Positions 28,161 through 37,854 of a DNA stretch of 64,000 bases are shown here, piece by piece. Position 1 is the stretch's first letter; each line of letters opens with the position of its first letter. The DNA comes from Cryobacterium tagatosivorans (GTDB lineage: Bacteria > Actinomycetota > Actinomycetes > Actinomycetales > Microbacteriaceae), in assembly GCF_004402215.1 (NCBI RefSeq), contig NZ_SOEZ01000038.1, positions 62,001 through 126,000 of the forward strand. The letters are read 5' to 3'. The notes beneath the pieces were generated by a model. The model was not told the DNA's origin, ran no database searches, and saw nothing but the letters and a program-made list of their open reading frames with translations. The position numbers and the translations under genes were made by a program.

Positions 28161-28182
28161 AAACACCCGGCTCACGGTGTTT
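28161..28182 (+). terminator. Weak hairpin after the LysM gene
   Basis: AAACACC (28161-28167) pairs with GGTGTTT (28176-28182) around an 8-base loop, followed by TTAT. It lies 29 bases after the LysM stop and 40 bases before the kinase start. The T-rich descending arm suggests a weak terminator or attenuator rather than a strong stop. Confidence 0.35.
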
Positions 28183-28221
28183 TATCGGGGTTCCGACGGC
28201 AGCGTTCCCTAGACTTGACGG

Positions 28222-30138
<1,917 letters not shown>

Positions 30139-30163
30139 CGGCCCTCCCGTTCTACCGCGCCTT

Positions 30164-30228
30164 CCGCCGAACTGTGAGTTCGGCACCTTCGCGGCGGGCG
30201 GGAAGGTGCCCAACTCACGGTTCGGCGG
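30164..30228. repeat. Dispersed palindrome, copy 1 (convergent junction)
   Basis: Arms 30164-30190 and 30202-30228 are 27 bases each and pair at 25 of 27 positions around an 11-base loop. The core reads GAACTGTGAGTT, then CACCTTC. The element fills the gap between the kinase 3' end (30138) and the convergent HNH fragment (30268). It has no T run. Copies 2 and 3 lie at 35868 and 42312. Confidence 0.85.
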
Positions 30229-30267
30229 TGCCGAAAGGGTGGCATGGAAGAGCACCCGCTGGAAGGA

Positions 30268-30609
30268 TTACTCCTCTGAACGTGCCTCGTTGGCTCGCGT
30301 GGCCGTCGACCGGAGTTCGGCGCTGATCGCAGTGCCGATGGGGGTCTCCGGCTCTGTCACGTAGGTGTGCCCGGTCGGGGTGGTCCAGGTCAGGGTTCCC
30401 GTTCCGTCGGTGGCCTGGCTGACCTTCCAGCCGGCCTCGTGTTTGAGGGCGTGGCCGGCTGGGCAGAGGTGGGCGAGGTTATTGTGGTCGGTCCGCCCGC
30501 CGAACGCCCAGTCGAGGCCGTGGTCGATGTCGGAGCGGCTGGCCGCCCGGCTGCAGCCCGGGTGCCGGCAGGTGCCGTCGCGCACCTGCACCTCGTCGCG
30601 CCCCCTCAC
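30268..30609 (-). pseudogene. C-terminal remnant of a DUF222/13E12-type HNH endonuclease gene
   Basis: The 113-residue frame matches only the C-terminal end of these large proteins: VRDGTCRHPGCSRAASRSDI, DHGLDWAFGGRTDHNNLAHL and CPAGHALKHEAGW, i.e. the HNH zinc site plus the following strand. The usual several-hundred-residue DUF222 region is absent. The frame breaks at about 30610, exactly at a 68-base inverted-repeat element. It is probably non-functional, although the GTG at 30609 could in principle start a small peptide. Confidence 0.75.
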
Positions 30610-30613
30610 CCAG

Positions 30614-30681
30614 CGAGAGTCGCCGTTTCCGCCGAGAATCCCCGTTGCAACGGCGACTCTCGGCGGAAACGGCGACTCTCG
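30614..30681. repeat. Nested inverted repeat at the HNH remnant / aroG junction
   Basis: Arms 30614-30637 and 30658-30681 are perfect 24-base complements. The 20-base interval contains a perfect 12-base palindrome CCGTTGCAACGG (30642-30653). CGGCGACTCTCGG also occurs as a direct repeat inside the element. It begins 15 bases beyond the aroG stop and abuts the truncated end of the HNH gene. It may act as an aroG transcript end or be the scar of a small mobile element. Confidence 0.8.
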
Positions 30682-30696
30682 GCACCGAAACCGGCG

Positions 30697-32121
30697 CTAG
30701 CGGACCGCGAGCTCCTCCGCCACGAGGAACGCGAGTTCCAGGGACTGCATGTGGTTCAGGCGCGGGTCGCAGAGCGACTCGTAGCGGGTGGCGAGGGCAG
30801 CCTCGTCGATGTGCTCCGAGCCGCCCATGCACTCAGTGACGTCGTCACCGGTCAGCTCCACGTGGATGCCTCCCGGGTGCGTTCCGACCGCGCGGTGAGC
30901 CTCGAAGAAGCCCTTGACTTCGTCGACGACGTCGTCGAAACGGCGCGTCTTGTAGCCGGTCGGCGTGGTCACGCCGTTGCCGTGCATCGGGTCGGTGACC
31001 CAGAGCGGGTTCGCGTCGCTGGCCTTGACCGCCTCGAGCAGCGGCGGCAGGGCATCCCGGATCTTGCCGGCGCCCATCCGGGTGATGAAGGTCAGGCGGC
31101 CCGGCTCGCGATTGGGGTCGAGGACGTCGATCAGGCGCATCATGTCGTCGATCGAGGTCGTCGGGCCGAGCTTGACGCCGATCGGGTTGCGCACGCGGGA
31201 GAGGAAGTCGACGTGGGCGCTGTCGAGGTCGCGGGTGCGCTCCCCGATCCAGACGAAGTGCGCCGAGGTGTTGTACGGCGTTCCGGTCCGCGAGTCGATG
31301 CGCGTCATCGGCCGCTCGTAGTCCATCAGCAGGCCCTCGTGGCTGGTGTAGAACTCCGTTCGCCGCAGCGCCTCGAAGTCGGCGCCGCAGGCGATCATGA
31401 ACTTGATCGCCCGGTCGATCTCCTTGGCCAGCTTCTCGTAACGCTGGTTCGCCGGGTTCGCCGCGAAGCCCTGGTTCCAGCTGTGCACCTGGCGGAGGTC
31501 GGCGAATCCACCCTGGGTGAACGCACGGATGAGGTTCAGGGTCGAGGCGGCCGTGTGGTACCCCTTCACCAGGCGCGCCGGGTCGGCCTCGCGGGACTCC
31601 GGGGTGAAGTCGTAGCCGTTGACGATGTCGCCGCGGTAGGCCGGCAGCGTCACGTCGCCGCGGGTTTCGAAGTCGCTCGAGCGGGGCTTGGCGAACTGCC
31701 CGGCCATCCGCCCCATCTTCACGACGGGCATGGAGGCGCCATAGGTGAGCACGACGGCCATCTGCAGCACGGTCTTGACCCGGTTTCGGATCTGCTCGGC
31801 GGTGGCACCGCTGAAGGTCTCGGCGCAGTCGCCGCCCTGCAGCAGGAACGCCTCGCCGCGGGCGGCCTGGGCCAGCCGGTCGCGCAGGATGTCGACCTCG
31901 CCGGCGAAGACGAGCGGCGGCTGGGTCGCCAGTTCAGCAGATGCCGCGGCCACGGCCTCGGCATCGGGCCAGGTCGGCTGCTGCTTGATCGGAAGCGTGC
32001 GCCAATAGTCCAGGCCCGCGATCACTGCTTTATCTGCGACGACGACGGGTTCGGTGGGGTCTACCACGGGACGATTCCAGTTTCTCTTGGTGGCGCGCGT
32101 GAATTCGCGGGCCGGGGGCAT
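30697..32121 (-). CDS. aroG: Class II DAHP synthase
   Basis: First shikimate-pathway enzyme, condensing phosphoenolpyruvate and erythrose 4-phosphate. The protein has 474 residues of the class II (plant-like) type. Seen: LQGGDCAETF with the metal-binding Cys, GRMAGQFAKPRSSDFE, TSHEGLLMDYE, TRMGAGKIRDALPPLLEAVK, and metal ligands in WVTDPMHGNG and GGIHVELTGDDVTEC. It is the last gene of the set glucokinase-acyltransferase-aroG. Its M. tuberculosis counterpart is Rv2178c. Confidence 0.95.
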   Translation of the reverse strand: MPPAREFTRATKRNWNRPVVDPTEPVVVADKAVIAGLDYWRTLPIKQQPTWPDAEAVAAASAELATQPPLVFAGEVDILRDRLAQAARGEAFLLQGGDCAETFSGATAEQIRNRVKTVLQMAVVLTYGASMPVVKMGRMAGQFAKPRSSDFETRGDVTLPAYRGDIVNGYDFTPESREADPARLVKGYHTAASTLNLIRAFTQGGFADLRQVHSWNQGFAANPANQRYEKLAKEIDRAIKFMIACGADFEALRRTEFYTSHEGLLMDYERPMTRIDSRTGTPYNTSAHFVWIGERTRDLDSAHVDFLSRVRNPIGVKLGPTTSIDDMMRLIDVLDPNREPGRLTFITRMGAGKIRDALPPLLEAVKASDANPLWVTDPMHGNGVTTPTGYKTRRFDDVVDEVKGFFEAHRAVGTHPGGIHVELTGDDVTECMGGSEHIDEAALATRYESLCDPRLNHMQSLELAFLVAEELAVR

Positions 32122-32161
32122 GAGGGAAGGTCGGATCAGCGCTGAAACCGATTATCGAAGC

Positions 32162-32851
32162 TTACCGCGAAAGGTTTGCCCGCTTCTCTTTCACGCTGGT
32201 CGCGTAGACGTCCACGTACTCCTGGTCGCTGAGCGTGCGCAGTTCGTACATGAGTTCGTCGGTGATTGAGCGCAGGACGAACCGGTCACCCTCCATGCCC
32301 TCGAAACGACTGAAATCGAGCGGCTCGCCGATGATGATTCCGATGCGGCGCACCTTGGGGATCCGGGTGCCGGTCGGCATGGCCTTCTCGGTGTCGATCA
32401 TGGCGACCGGGATGACGGGGACGCCGGCCTCCAGCACCATGCGGGCCACGCCGGTGCGACCGCGGTACATCTTCGCGTCGGGGCTGCGGGTGCCCTCCGG
32501 GTAGATGCCCAGGACGCCGCCAGAGCGCAGCACGCGGAGCCCGGTGTTCAGGGAGTCCTCGGATGCCTTGCCGCCCGAGCGGTCGATCGGGAGCTGGCCG
32601 GTGGCCTTAAAGAACTGGCGCGTGGCCCAGCCCCTCAGCCCCTTGCCGGTGAAGTACTCGCTCTTGGCCAGGAAGACGACCCGCCGCGGCACGACCAGGG
32701 GCAGGAAGACCGAGTCGATGAAGGAGAGGTGGTTGCTGGCGAGGATGACACCGCCCTCTTTCGGGATGTTGTTCAGCCCGACGATCCACGGCCGGAACAG
32801 CGCAAGCAGGATCGGACCGACCACAATGTTCTTCATGATCCAATAGAACAT
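32162..32851 (-). CDS. plsC: 1-acyl-glycerol-3-phosphate acyltransferase family protein
   Basis: Membrane-associated acyltransferase of phospholipid synthesis. The protein has 229 residues. The catalytic NHxxxxD box is NHLSFID (about 41-47) and the substrate box is YPEGTRSPD (about 118-126). Hydrophobic segments lie at 5-20 and 132-150. It is co-directional with the ROK kinase (28-base gap) and aroG (40-base gap). The order matches M. tuberculosis Rv2182c relative to aroG. The acyl preference is unknown. Confidence 0.88.
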   Translation of the reverse strand: MFYWIMKNIVVGPILLALFRPWIVGLNNIPKEGGVILASNHLSFIDSVFLPLVVPRRVVFLAKSEYFTGKGLRGWATRQFFKATGQLPIDRSGGKASEDSLNTGLRVLRSGGVLGIYPEGTRSPDAKMYRGRTGVARMVLEAGVPVIPVAMIDTEKAMPTGTRIPKVRRIGIIIGEPLDFSRFEGMEGDRFVLRSITDELMYELRTLSDQEYVDVYATSVKEKRANLSR

Positions 32852-32879
32852 TGTTCGATTCCTTCCTGAGTTGGAAAGC

Positions 32880-33827
32880 CTACTGCTCGATGACGTGCTT
32901 GCGCGCGAGGTCGGCCGCGCCGACTACACCCGCGTCGTTGACGAGCTGGGCGGTGGTGAAGTCGGCCTCGGGGTGGTAGCCGCGAGCGGGCAGGTTGTCG
33001 AGGTAGGCCGCGCGAATCGGTTCGAGCAGGAGCTCGCCCGCGACGGCCACTCCCCCGCCGAAGACGAACACCTGCGGGTCCAGCACAGCGGCCAGGCTCG
33101 CACAGGCCTGGCCGAGCGCGCCGCCGAGCTGGCGCAGGGCCGCCAGCGCGCCGCCGTCGCCGGCCTGGATCAGCGCGCTCACGTCGACGCCGGTCAGCGT
33201 CCCGGTGCGAGCGCGTGCGGCGGCGAGGCCGAGGCCGATGCCGCCGGCATCCGCGAATTCGTTGGAAATGCGCAGCAGGGCACGGCCGGAGCCGTACTGC
33301 TCGATGCAGCCGTGGGCGCCGCAGCCGCAGGGCAGGCCGTTCGGGATGAGCCGCAGGTGGCCGAGCTCCGCGCCCACGCCGAATCCGCCGACGAAGAGGC
33401 GGTTGCGGGAGACGATGGCGCCGCCGACGCCCGTGCCGATGGTCAGGGTGACCATGTCGCTGTAGTTGCGGCCGGCGCCGAAGCAGAACTCGGCCCAGCC
33501 GGCCGCGTTCGCGTCGTTCTCGATGATGATCGGCAGGTCGAGCCGGGCCTCGAGCTTCTTCCGCAGGGGCTCATTACGCCAGTTGATGTTCGGCGCGTAA
33601 TACACGGTCGACTGGGCCGCGTCGATGAAACCGGCGGCGGCGACCCCCGCCGCGATGACGTCCTCCCCCTCGGAGAGGTTCCGGATCATCGCCACGACGG
33701 CGTCCTCGATTTCGGCCGGATCGCCCGCGGACGTCGGCGTCCGGTCGGAACGGATGATGTTCCCGGCTTCGTCGACCAGCGCCCCGGCGATCTTTGTGCC
33801 GCCGATGTCGATCCCAATGGCATGCAC
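32880..33827 (-). CDS. glk: ROK-family glucokinase
   Basis: Sugar kinase phosphorylating glucose. The protein has 315 residues. The N-terminal phosphate loop is GIDIGGTKIAGALVDE (residues 5-20), IENDANAAGWAEF carries the catalytic Asp, and the ROK zinc motif is CGCGAHGCIEQYGSGRAL. GTG 33827 (VHAIGIDIGG) is the natural start; the open frame extends upstream without a ribosome site. It is divergent from the acyl-CoA ligase. The phosphoryl donor (ATP or polyphosphate) is not evident. Confidence 0.9.
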   Translation of the reverse strand: MHAIGIDIGGTKIAGALVDEAGNIIRSDRTPTSAGDPAEIEDAVVAMIRNLSEGEDVIAAGVAAAGFIDAAQSTVYYAPNINWRNEPLRKKLEARLDLPIIIENDANAAGWAEFCFGAGRNYSDMVTLTIGTGVGGAIVSRNRLFVGGFGVGAELGHLRLIPNGLPCGCGAHGCIEQYGSGRALLRISNEFADAGGIGLGLAAARARTGTLTGVDVSALIQAGDGGALAALRQLGGALGQACASLAAVLDPQVFVFGGGVAVAGELLLEPIRAAYLDNLPARGYHPEADFTTAQLVNDAGVVGAADLARKHVIEQ

Positions 33828-33965
33828 GAGGGCACCTTTCGTCGGCGAGCGTTGTGGAAACCTGATCCGCCGCATCCGGAGCGGACACCGCAGTACCCAA
33901 TAGAGTGTAGTAAATCAGCATCCCGCCGGGCGAAACACCCGCCCATCCGGCCCAAAGGAGTCGCC

Positions 33966-35798
33966 GTGCGACAGTTTGATGTTCCCGCCATTGTTCCTGC
34001 CGACCCGGCAGCCAATGTGACGGACCTGCTCGTCGATCGCCTGAAGGCGACGCCCAATATGGTTCTGTTCTCCCTGCCGGTGAACGGCGAGTGGCTTCCG
34101 GTCACCACCGCCGAGTTCCACGCCCAGGTGATCGCCCTGGCCAAGGGGTTCGTCGCGGCGGGCATCGAGCCCGGCGACAAGATCGGCCTGATGTGCAAGA
34201 CCCGGTACGAGTGGACGCTCGTCGACTTCGCCGCCTGGTTCGCCGGCGCCGTGCTCGTCCCGGTCTACGAGACCAGCTCCCCCTCGCAGATCCAGTGGAT
34301 CCTCGGCGACTCGGACGCGAAGGCGCTCATCCTCGAAACGGCGGACCACTTCGCGCGCTTCGACGAGGTGCACCCGGAACTGCCGTTCATCACGACCGTG
34401 TGGCAGATCGGCCTCGGCGACCTGGACAAGCTCGCCGCGAGCGGCACGGCTGTCCCGGATGCCGAGATCGAGCGTCGACGCGGACTCGCCGTCGGAAGCG
34501 ACATCGCCACCCTGATCTACACCTCGGGTTCCACCGGAAGGCCCAAGGGCTGCGTGTTGACGCACGCCAACTTCGTCGAGACCTGCCGCAATGCCGCAGT
34601 CGCCCTCAAGGAGGTCCTCACCGACGAGAACGGTGCATCCACCCTCCTGTTCATCACGACCGCCCACGTGTTCGCCCGGTTCATCTCGGTGCTCTGCGTT
34701 CACGCCGGCGTGCGCGTCGGCCACCAGCCCGACACCAAGCAGCTCCTCCCGGCGCTCGGCAGCTTCAAGCCCACCTTCCTCCTCGCGGTGCCTCGGGTGT
34801 TCGAGAAGGTCTACAACTCGGCCGAGCAGAAGGCCGAAGCCGGCGGCAAGGGCAAGATCTTCCGCGCGGCCGCCGAGGTCGCCGTCGCCCATTCGCAGGC
34901 GCTCCAGGCCGGCCAGGCCATCCCCCTGGTGACGAAGATCAAGTTCGCCCTCTTCGACCGGCTCGTCTACAGCAAGCTGCGCGCCGTCATGGGCGGCAAC
35001 GTGAAGTACGCGGTGTCCGGATCCGCCCCGCTCGGCGCGCACCTCGGTCACTTCTTCCACAGCCTGGGAATCGTCATCCTCGAGGGCTACGGCCTGACCG
35101 AGACCACCGCCCCGGCCACGGTCAACCTGGCCACCAAGTCCAAGATCGGCACGGTGGGCCCGGCCCTCCCCGGCGTCTCCGTGCGGGCCATGGACGACGG
35201 AGAAATCCAGGTCAAGGGCGTCAACGTCTTCAAGGAGTACTGGAAGAACCCCGCCGCCACGCTCGGCACGTTCGAGGACGGCTGGCTGAAGACCGGCGAC
35301 ATCGGCGCCTTCGACGAGGAGGGCTTCCTCACCATCACCGGGCGCAAGAAGGAGCTCATCGTCACGGCCGGCGGCAAGAACGTCGCCCCGGCGGCCCTCG
35401 AGGACCCGATCCGGGCAAACTCCCTCGTCGGCCAGGTCGTCGTGGTCGGCGACCGGAAGCCCTTCATCGCCGCCCTGGTCACCCTCGATCCGGACATGCT
35501 GCCGGTGTGGCTGAACAACAACAAGGAAGACGCCGGGATGTCCCTGGCCGAGGCCTCCGTGAACAAGGCGGTGCTCGCCGAGGTGCAGCGTGCCGTCGAT
35601 CACGCCAACGAGCACGTGTCGCGGGCCGAGTCGATCCGCAAGTTCATCGTGCTGCCGACGGAGCTCACGGAGGCCAACGGCTACCTCACGCCAAAGCTCA
35701 GCATCAAGCGCGACCTGATCCTCAAGGACTTCGCGGACACGATCGAGGGCCTGTACGAGGGAGCCCCGGTCACCGAGGGCTTCTCGATCCGGGACTGA
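33966..35798 (+). CDS. fadD15: Long-chain fatty-acid--CoA ligase, FadD15-like
   Basis: ANL-family adenylating enzyme activating fatty acids to acyl-CoA. The protein has 610 residues. P-loop TLIYTSGSTGRPKGCVLTHA (about 179-198), EGYGLTETTAPATVNLA, WLKTGDIGAFDEEGFLTITG and the C-terminal RKKELIVTAGGKNVAP are present. GTG 33966 follows AAAGGAG at 5 bases, which settles the start. An 11-base sequence is tandemly duplicated across the stop codon. The gene corresponds to Rv2187 in position and type. Confidence 0.92.
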   Translation: MRQFDVPAIVPADPAANVTDLLVDRLKATPNMVLFSLPVNGEWLPVTTAEFHAQVIALAKGFVAAGIEPGDKIGLMCKTRYEWTLVDFAAWFAGAVLVPVYETSSPSQIQWILGDSDAKALILETADHFARFDEVHPELPFITTVWQIGLGDLDKLAASGTAVPDAEIERRRGLAVGSDIATLIYTSGSTGRPKGCVLTHANFVETCRNAAVALKEVLTDENGASTLLFITTAHVFARFISVLCVHAGVRVGHQPDTKQLLPALGSFKPTFLLAVPRVFEKVYNSAEQKAEAGGKGKIFRAAAEVAVAHSQALQAGQAIPLVTKIKFALFDRLVYSKLRAVMGGNVKYAVSGSAPLGAHLGHFFHSLGIVILEGYGLTETTAPATVNLATKSKIGTVGPALPGVSVRAMDDGEIQVKGVNVFKEYWKNPAATLGTFEDGWLKTGDIGAFDEEGFLTITGRKKELIVTAGGKNVAPAALEDPIRANSLVGQVVVVGDRKPFIAALVTLDPDMLPVWLNNNKEDAGMSLAEASVNKAVLAEVQRAVDHANEHVSRAESIRKFIVLPTELTEANGYLTPKLSIKRDLILKDFADTIEGLYEGAPVTEGFSIRD

Positions 35799-35813
35799 TC
35801 CGGGACTGATCCG
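35786..35813. repeat. 11-bp tandem duplication spanning the fadD15 stop
   Basis: GATCCGGGACT occurs at 35786-35796 and 35797-35807, followed by a partial third unit GATCCG to 35813. The first unit contains the last codons and, across the junction, the TGA stop. It looks like a recent slippage duplication. Confidence 0.85.
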
Positions 35814-35867
35814 CGGGGGTCACCCCGTGCTCGGTCTCGCCGGCCTCGAATACCGGGGTCGGCCTAT

Positions 35868-35930
35868 CGCCGAACCGTGAGTTTGGCACCTTCGTCGGGC
35901 TCCTGAAGGTGCCAAACTCACGGTTCGACG
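35868..35930. repeat. Dispersed palindrome, copy 2 (convergent junction)
   Basis: Arms 35868-35893 and 35905-35930 (26 bases each) pair at 25 of 26 positions around an 11-base loop. The core GTGAGTTTGGCACCTTC is shared with copy 3. It lies between the convergent fadD15 and def stops (35798 and 35976), in a 177-base gap with no other feature apart from the tandem repeat. Confidence 0.87.
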
Positions 35931-35975
35931 GTGGGGTGATCGAGCATCCGCAGGCTCGAGCACAGCGGGGGCGGT

Positions 35976-36467
35976 TTAGAACCAGGCGGACTCGCGGACT
36001 TCCCTCATCGCTGCCCGGCGGTTCTCTTTGTCCAGCCGGTCGAGGTAGAGCAGTCCGTCGAGGTGATCGGTTTCGTGCTGCAGCGCCTGGGCCATGACGC
36101 CGGTGCCCGAGAGTTCGACCGTCTCTCCCTCGAGATCGGTACCGACGACCCGGGCGAACGGATACCGCTTCGTCGGGTACCAGAGGCCGGGAACGGAGAG
36201 GCAGCCCTCGTCGACCAGCTCCGGCTCACCGGACAGTTCGACGATCGACGGGTTGAGGATGTAGCCGACCTCGCCGTCGACGTTGTAGCTGAACGCGCGC
36301 AGGTTCACCCCGATCTGCGAGGCCGCCACCCCGGCGCGGCCCGGCAGGCGGACGCTGTCGAGCAGGTCGGTGACGAGCCCGCGGACCCGGTCGTCGACGG
36401 TGAGGATCGGGTCGGAGACGGTCTTCAGGACCGGGTCTCCCAGGAGACGGATCTGGCGCTCGGGCAC
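35976..36467 (-). CDS. def: Peptide deformylase
   Basis: Metalloenzyme removing the formyl group from nascent N-termini. The protein has 163 residues. Motif 1 is GVAASQIGV (the usual GxGxAAxQ is here GRAGVAASQ), motif 2 is [12 protein letters not shown] with the metal Cys, and motif 3 is QHETDHLDG with the two metal His and the catalytic Glu. The start is GTG. It lies 36 bases downstream of the MinD-like gene, so the two may be co-transcribed. Confidence 0.94.
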   Translation of the reverse strand: MPERQIRLLGDPVLKTVSDPILTVDDRVRGLVTDLLDSVRLPGRAGVAASQIGVNLRAFSYNVDGEVGYILNPSIVELSGEPELVDEGCLSVPGLWYPTKRYPFARVVGTDLEGETVELSGTGVMAQALQHETDHLDGLLYLDRLDKENRRAAMREVRESAWF

Positions 36468-36503
36468 AGGGGACTTCCAATGATCGGGGCGGCGGCTGCT
36501 TCG

Positions 36504-37817
36504 TTACTTGCTGCGGTTGGCCGGGAGGCCCTCGACGACCAGCGCCGCGAGGGTCCGGGCCGCCAGCTGGGTGATCGGCCGCAGGTCCTTGAAAGACACG
36601 ACGCTGCCGGCGGCCAGCTGGGGGTCGTACGGAATGCGCACGATTTCCCGCACCCGTGACCGGAAGTGCGACTCGATCTCCTCGAGTTTGACCAGGTTGG
36701 TGCCCTGCGTGGCCGTGTTCAGCGCGACGATGGCGTTCCGGACGAGGTCGCCGTAGCCGTTGGCCTCGAGCCAGGTGAGGGTCTCGGAGGCCAGCCGGGC
36801 CTCGTCGACGCTGCCGCCGGAGACGATCACGACCGCGTCCGCTCGCCGCAGCGTGGCGCGCATGACCGAGTGCACGATGCCGGTGCCGCAGTCGGTGAGC
36901 ACCATCGAGTAGTAGCGGGCGGCTAGGTCGGCAACGACGTTGTAGTCGTCTTCGTCGAACGCCTCGGAGAGGAGCGGATCGGTGTCGGAGGCCAGGATGT
37001 CGAGCCTCGTTTCATCCCGGGACACGAGCGCCGAGAAATCCGTGAAGTTGCCGATCGACGCGGCCTTGGTCACGACATCGCGGACCGTCGACCTGGTCTG
37101 CTTGCTCACCCGCTCCGAGAGGGTTCCGCGGTCGGGGTTCGCGTCGACGGCGATGATTCGGTCTTCCCGGGCATCGGCCAGCGCCATCCCGAGCAGCGTG
37201 GTCACCGTGGTCTTGCCGACGCCGCCCTTGCGGGTGAGGATCGGCACGAAGCGCGTGCCGCCCTCGAACTGCTTGCGGATGCGTTCGGTCATTTCGTCGT
37301 GCGCGATCACGCGGGCCGAGTCGCCGAGGTTCACGAGGTGCAGCGTGGCGTCGTAGACCAGCCGGTTGAAGCCGCCGCGCGGCGGGCGGCGGGTCTGGCG
37401 GTTGACCGCCAGCAGGCGGTCGGAGGTCAGCATGTTCGCCGACTCCGGAGCGCCGCCGTCGCGCGAGCGTCCCTGGGGGGCGCTCTCGCCCCGGGTGACC
37501 GGGACGCTGATCTCGACGCTGCGCGTGGCCGGCGACGACGCTGCGGGCGCGGCCGGCGTCGCCGCGGCATCCCGGCTGGTGCGTGCGGCAGGCGTGGCCG
37601 GCGTGGCCGGTGGCGTTCGGGTCACCGACCGTCGCGGGGCGTCCGACACCTCGATCGGGATGCTCAGGCTCTCCGGGAGAGCCGAAGCCATGTTCTCGAC
37701 CGTGTGCGGCGGCAGTTCGCTGTGGTACTCGTCAGTCGGCGGGGCGGCCGGGTCGGCGCCCGGTTTTGCCGTGGGTCGCCGTCCGACGCTCTCGTCGTCC
37801 CTGCGTGTGTCTGGCAA
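36504..37817 (-). CDS. MinD/ParA-like ATPase with long disordered N-terminus
   Basis: The protein has 437 residues. About 125 Pro/Ala/Thr/Arg-rich residues precede a deviant Walker A ATPase: FVPILTRKGGVGKTTVTTLL (P-loop about 196-204), switch VDANPDRGTL and VLTDCGTGIVHSVM. The architecture resembles EspI-like and septum-site MinD-like proteins of actinobacteria. The start is TTG 37817 with GAGGAGA upstream; an internal ATG at residue 43 is the alternative. It lies 37 bases after pyc. Its partner and cargo are unknown. Confidence 0.83.
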   Translation of the reverse strand: MPDTRRDDESVGRRPTAKPGADPAAPPTDEYHSELPPHTVENMASALPESLSIPIEVSDAPRRSVTRTPPATPATPAARTSRDAAATPAAPAASSPATRSVEISVPVTRGESAPQGRSRDGGAPESANMLTSDRLLAVNRQTRRPPRGGFNRLVYDATLHLVNLGDSARVIAHDEMTERIRKQFEGGTRFVPILTRKGGVGKTTVTTLLGMALADAREDRIIAVDANPDRGTLSERVSKQTRSTVRDVVTKAASIGNFTDFSALVSRDETRLDILASDTDPLLSEAFDEDDYNVVADLAARYYSMVLTDCGTGIVHSVMRATLRRADAVVIVSGGSVDEARLASETLTWLEANGYGDLVRNAIVALNTATQGTNLVKLEEIESHFRSRVREIVRIPYDPQLAAGSVVSFKDLRPITQLAARTLAALVVEGLPANRSK

Positions 37818-37854
37818 CAGTCCAGTCTCCTCGTCGGTGGATCGAGGACCTATC

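Noticed and set aside
30164..30681. Insertion sequence between the kinase and aroG
   Set aside because: No transposase frame is present; only an HNH fragment and short inverted repeats are seen.
34091..35809. Plus-strand frame of about 570 codons inside fadD15
   Set aside because: Shifted frame of the acyl-CoA ligase gene, Arg/Gly/His/Pro-rich with no motifs.
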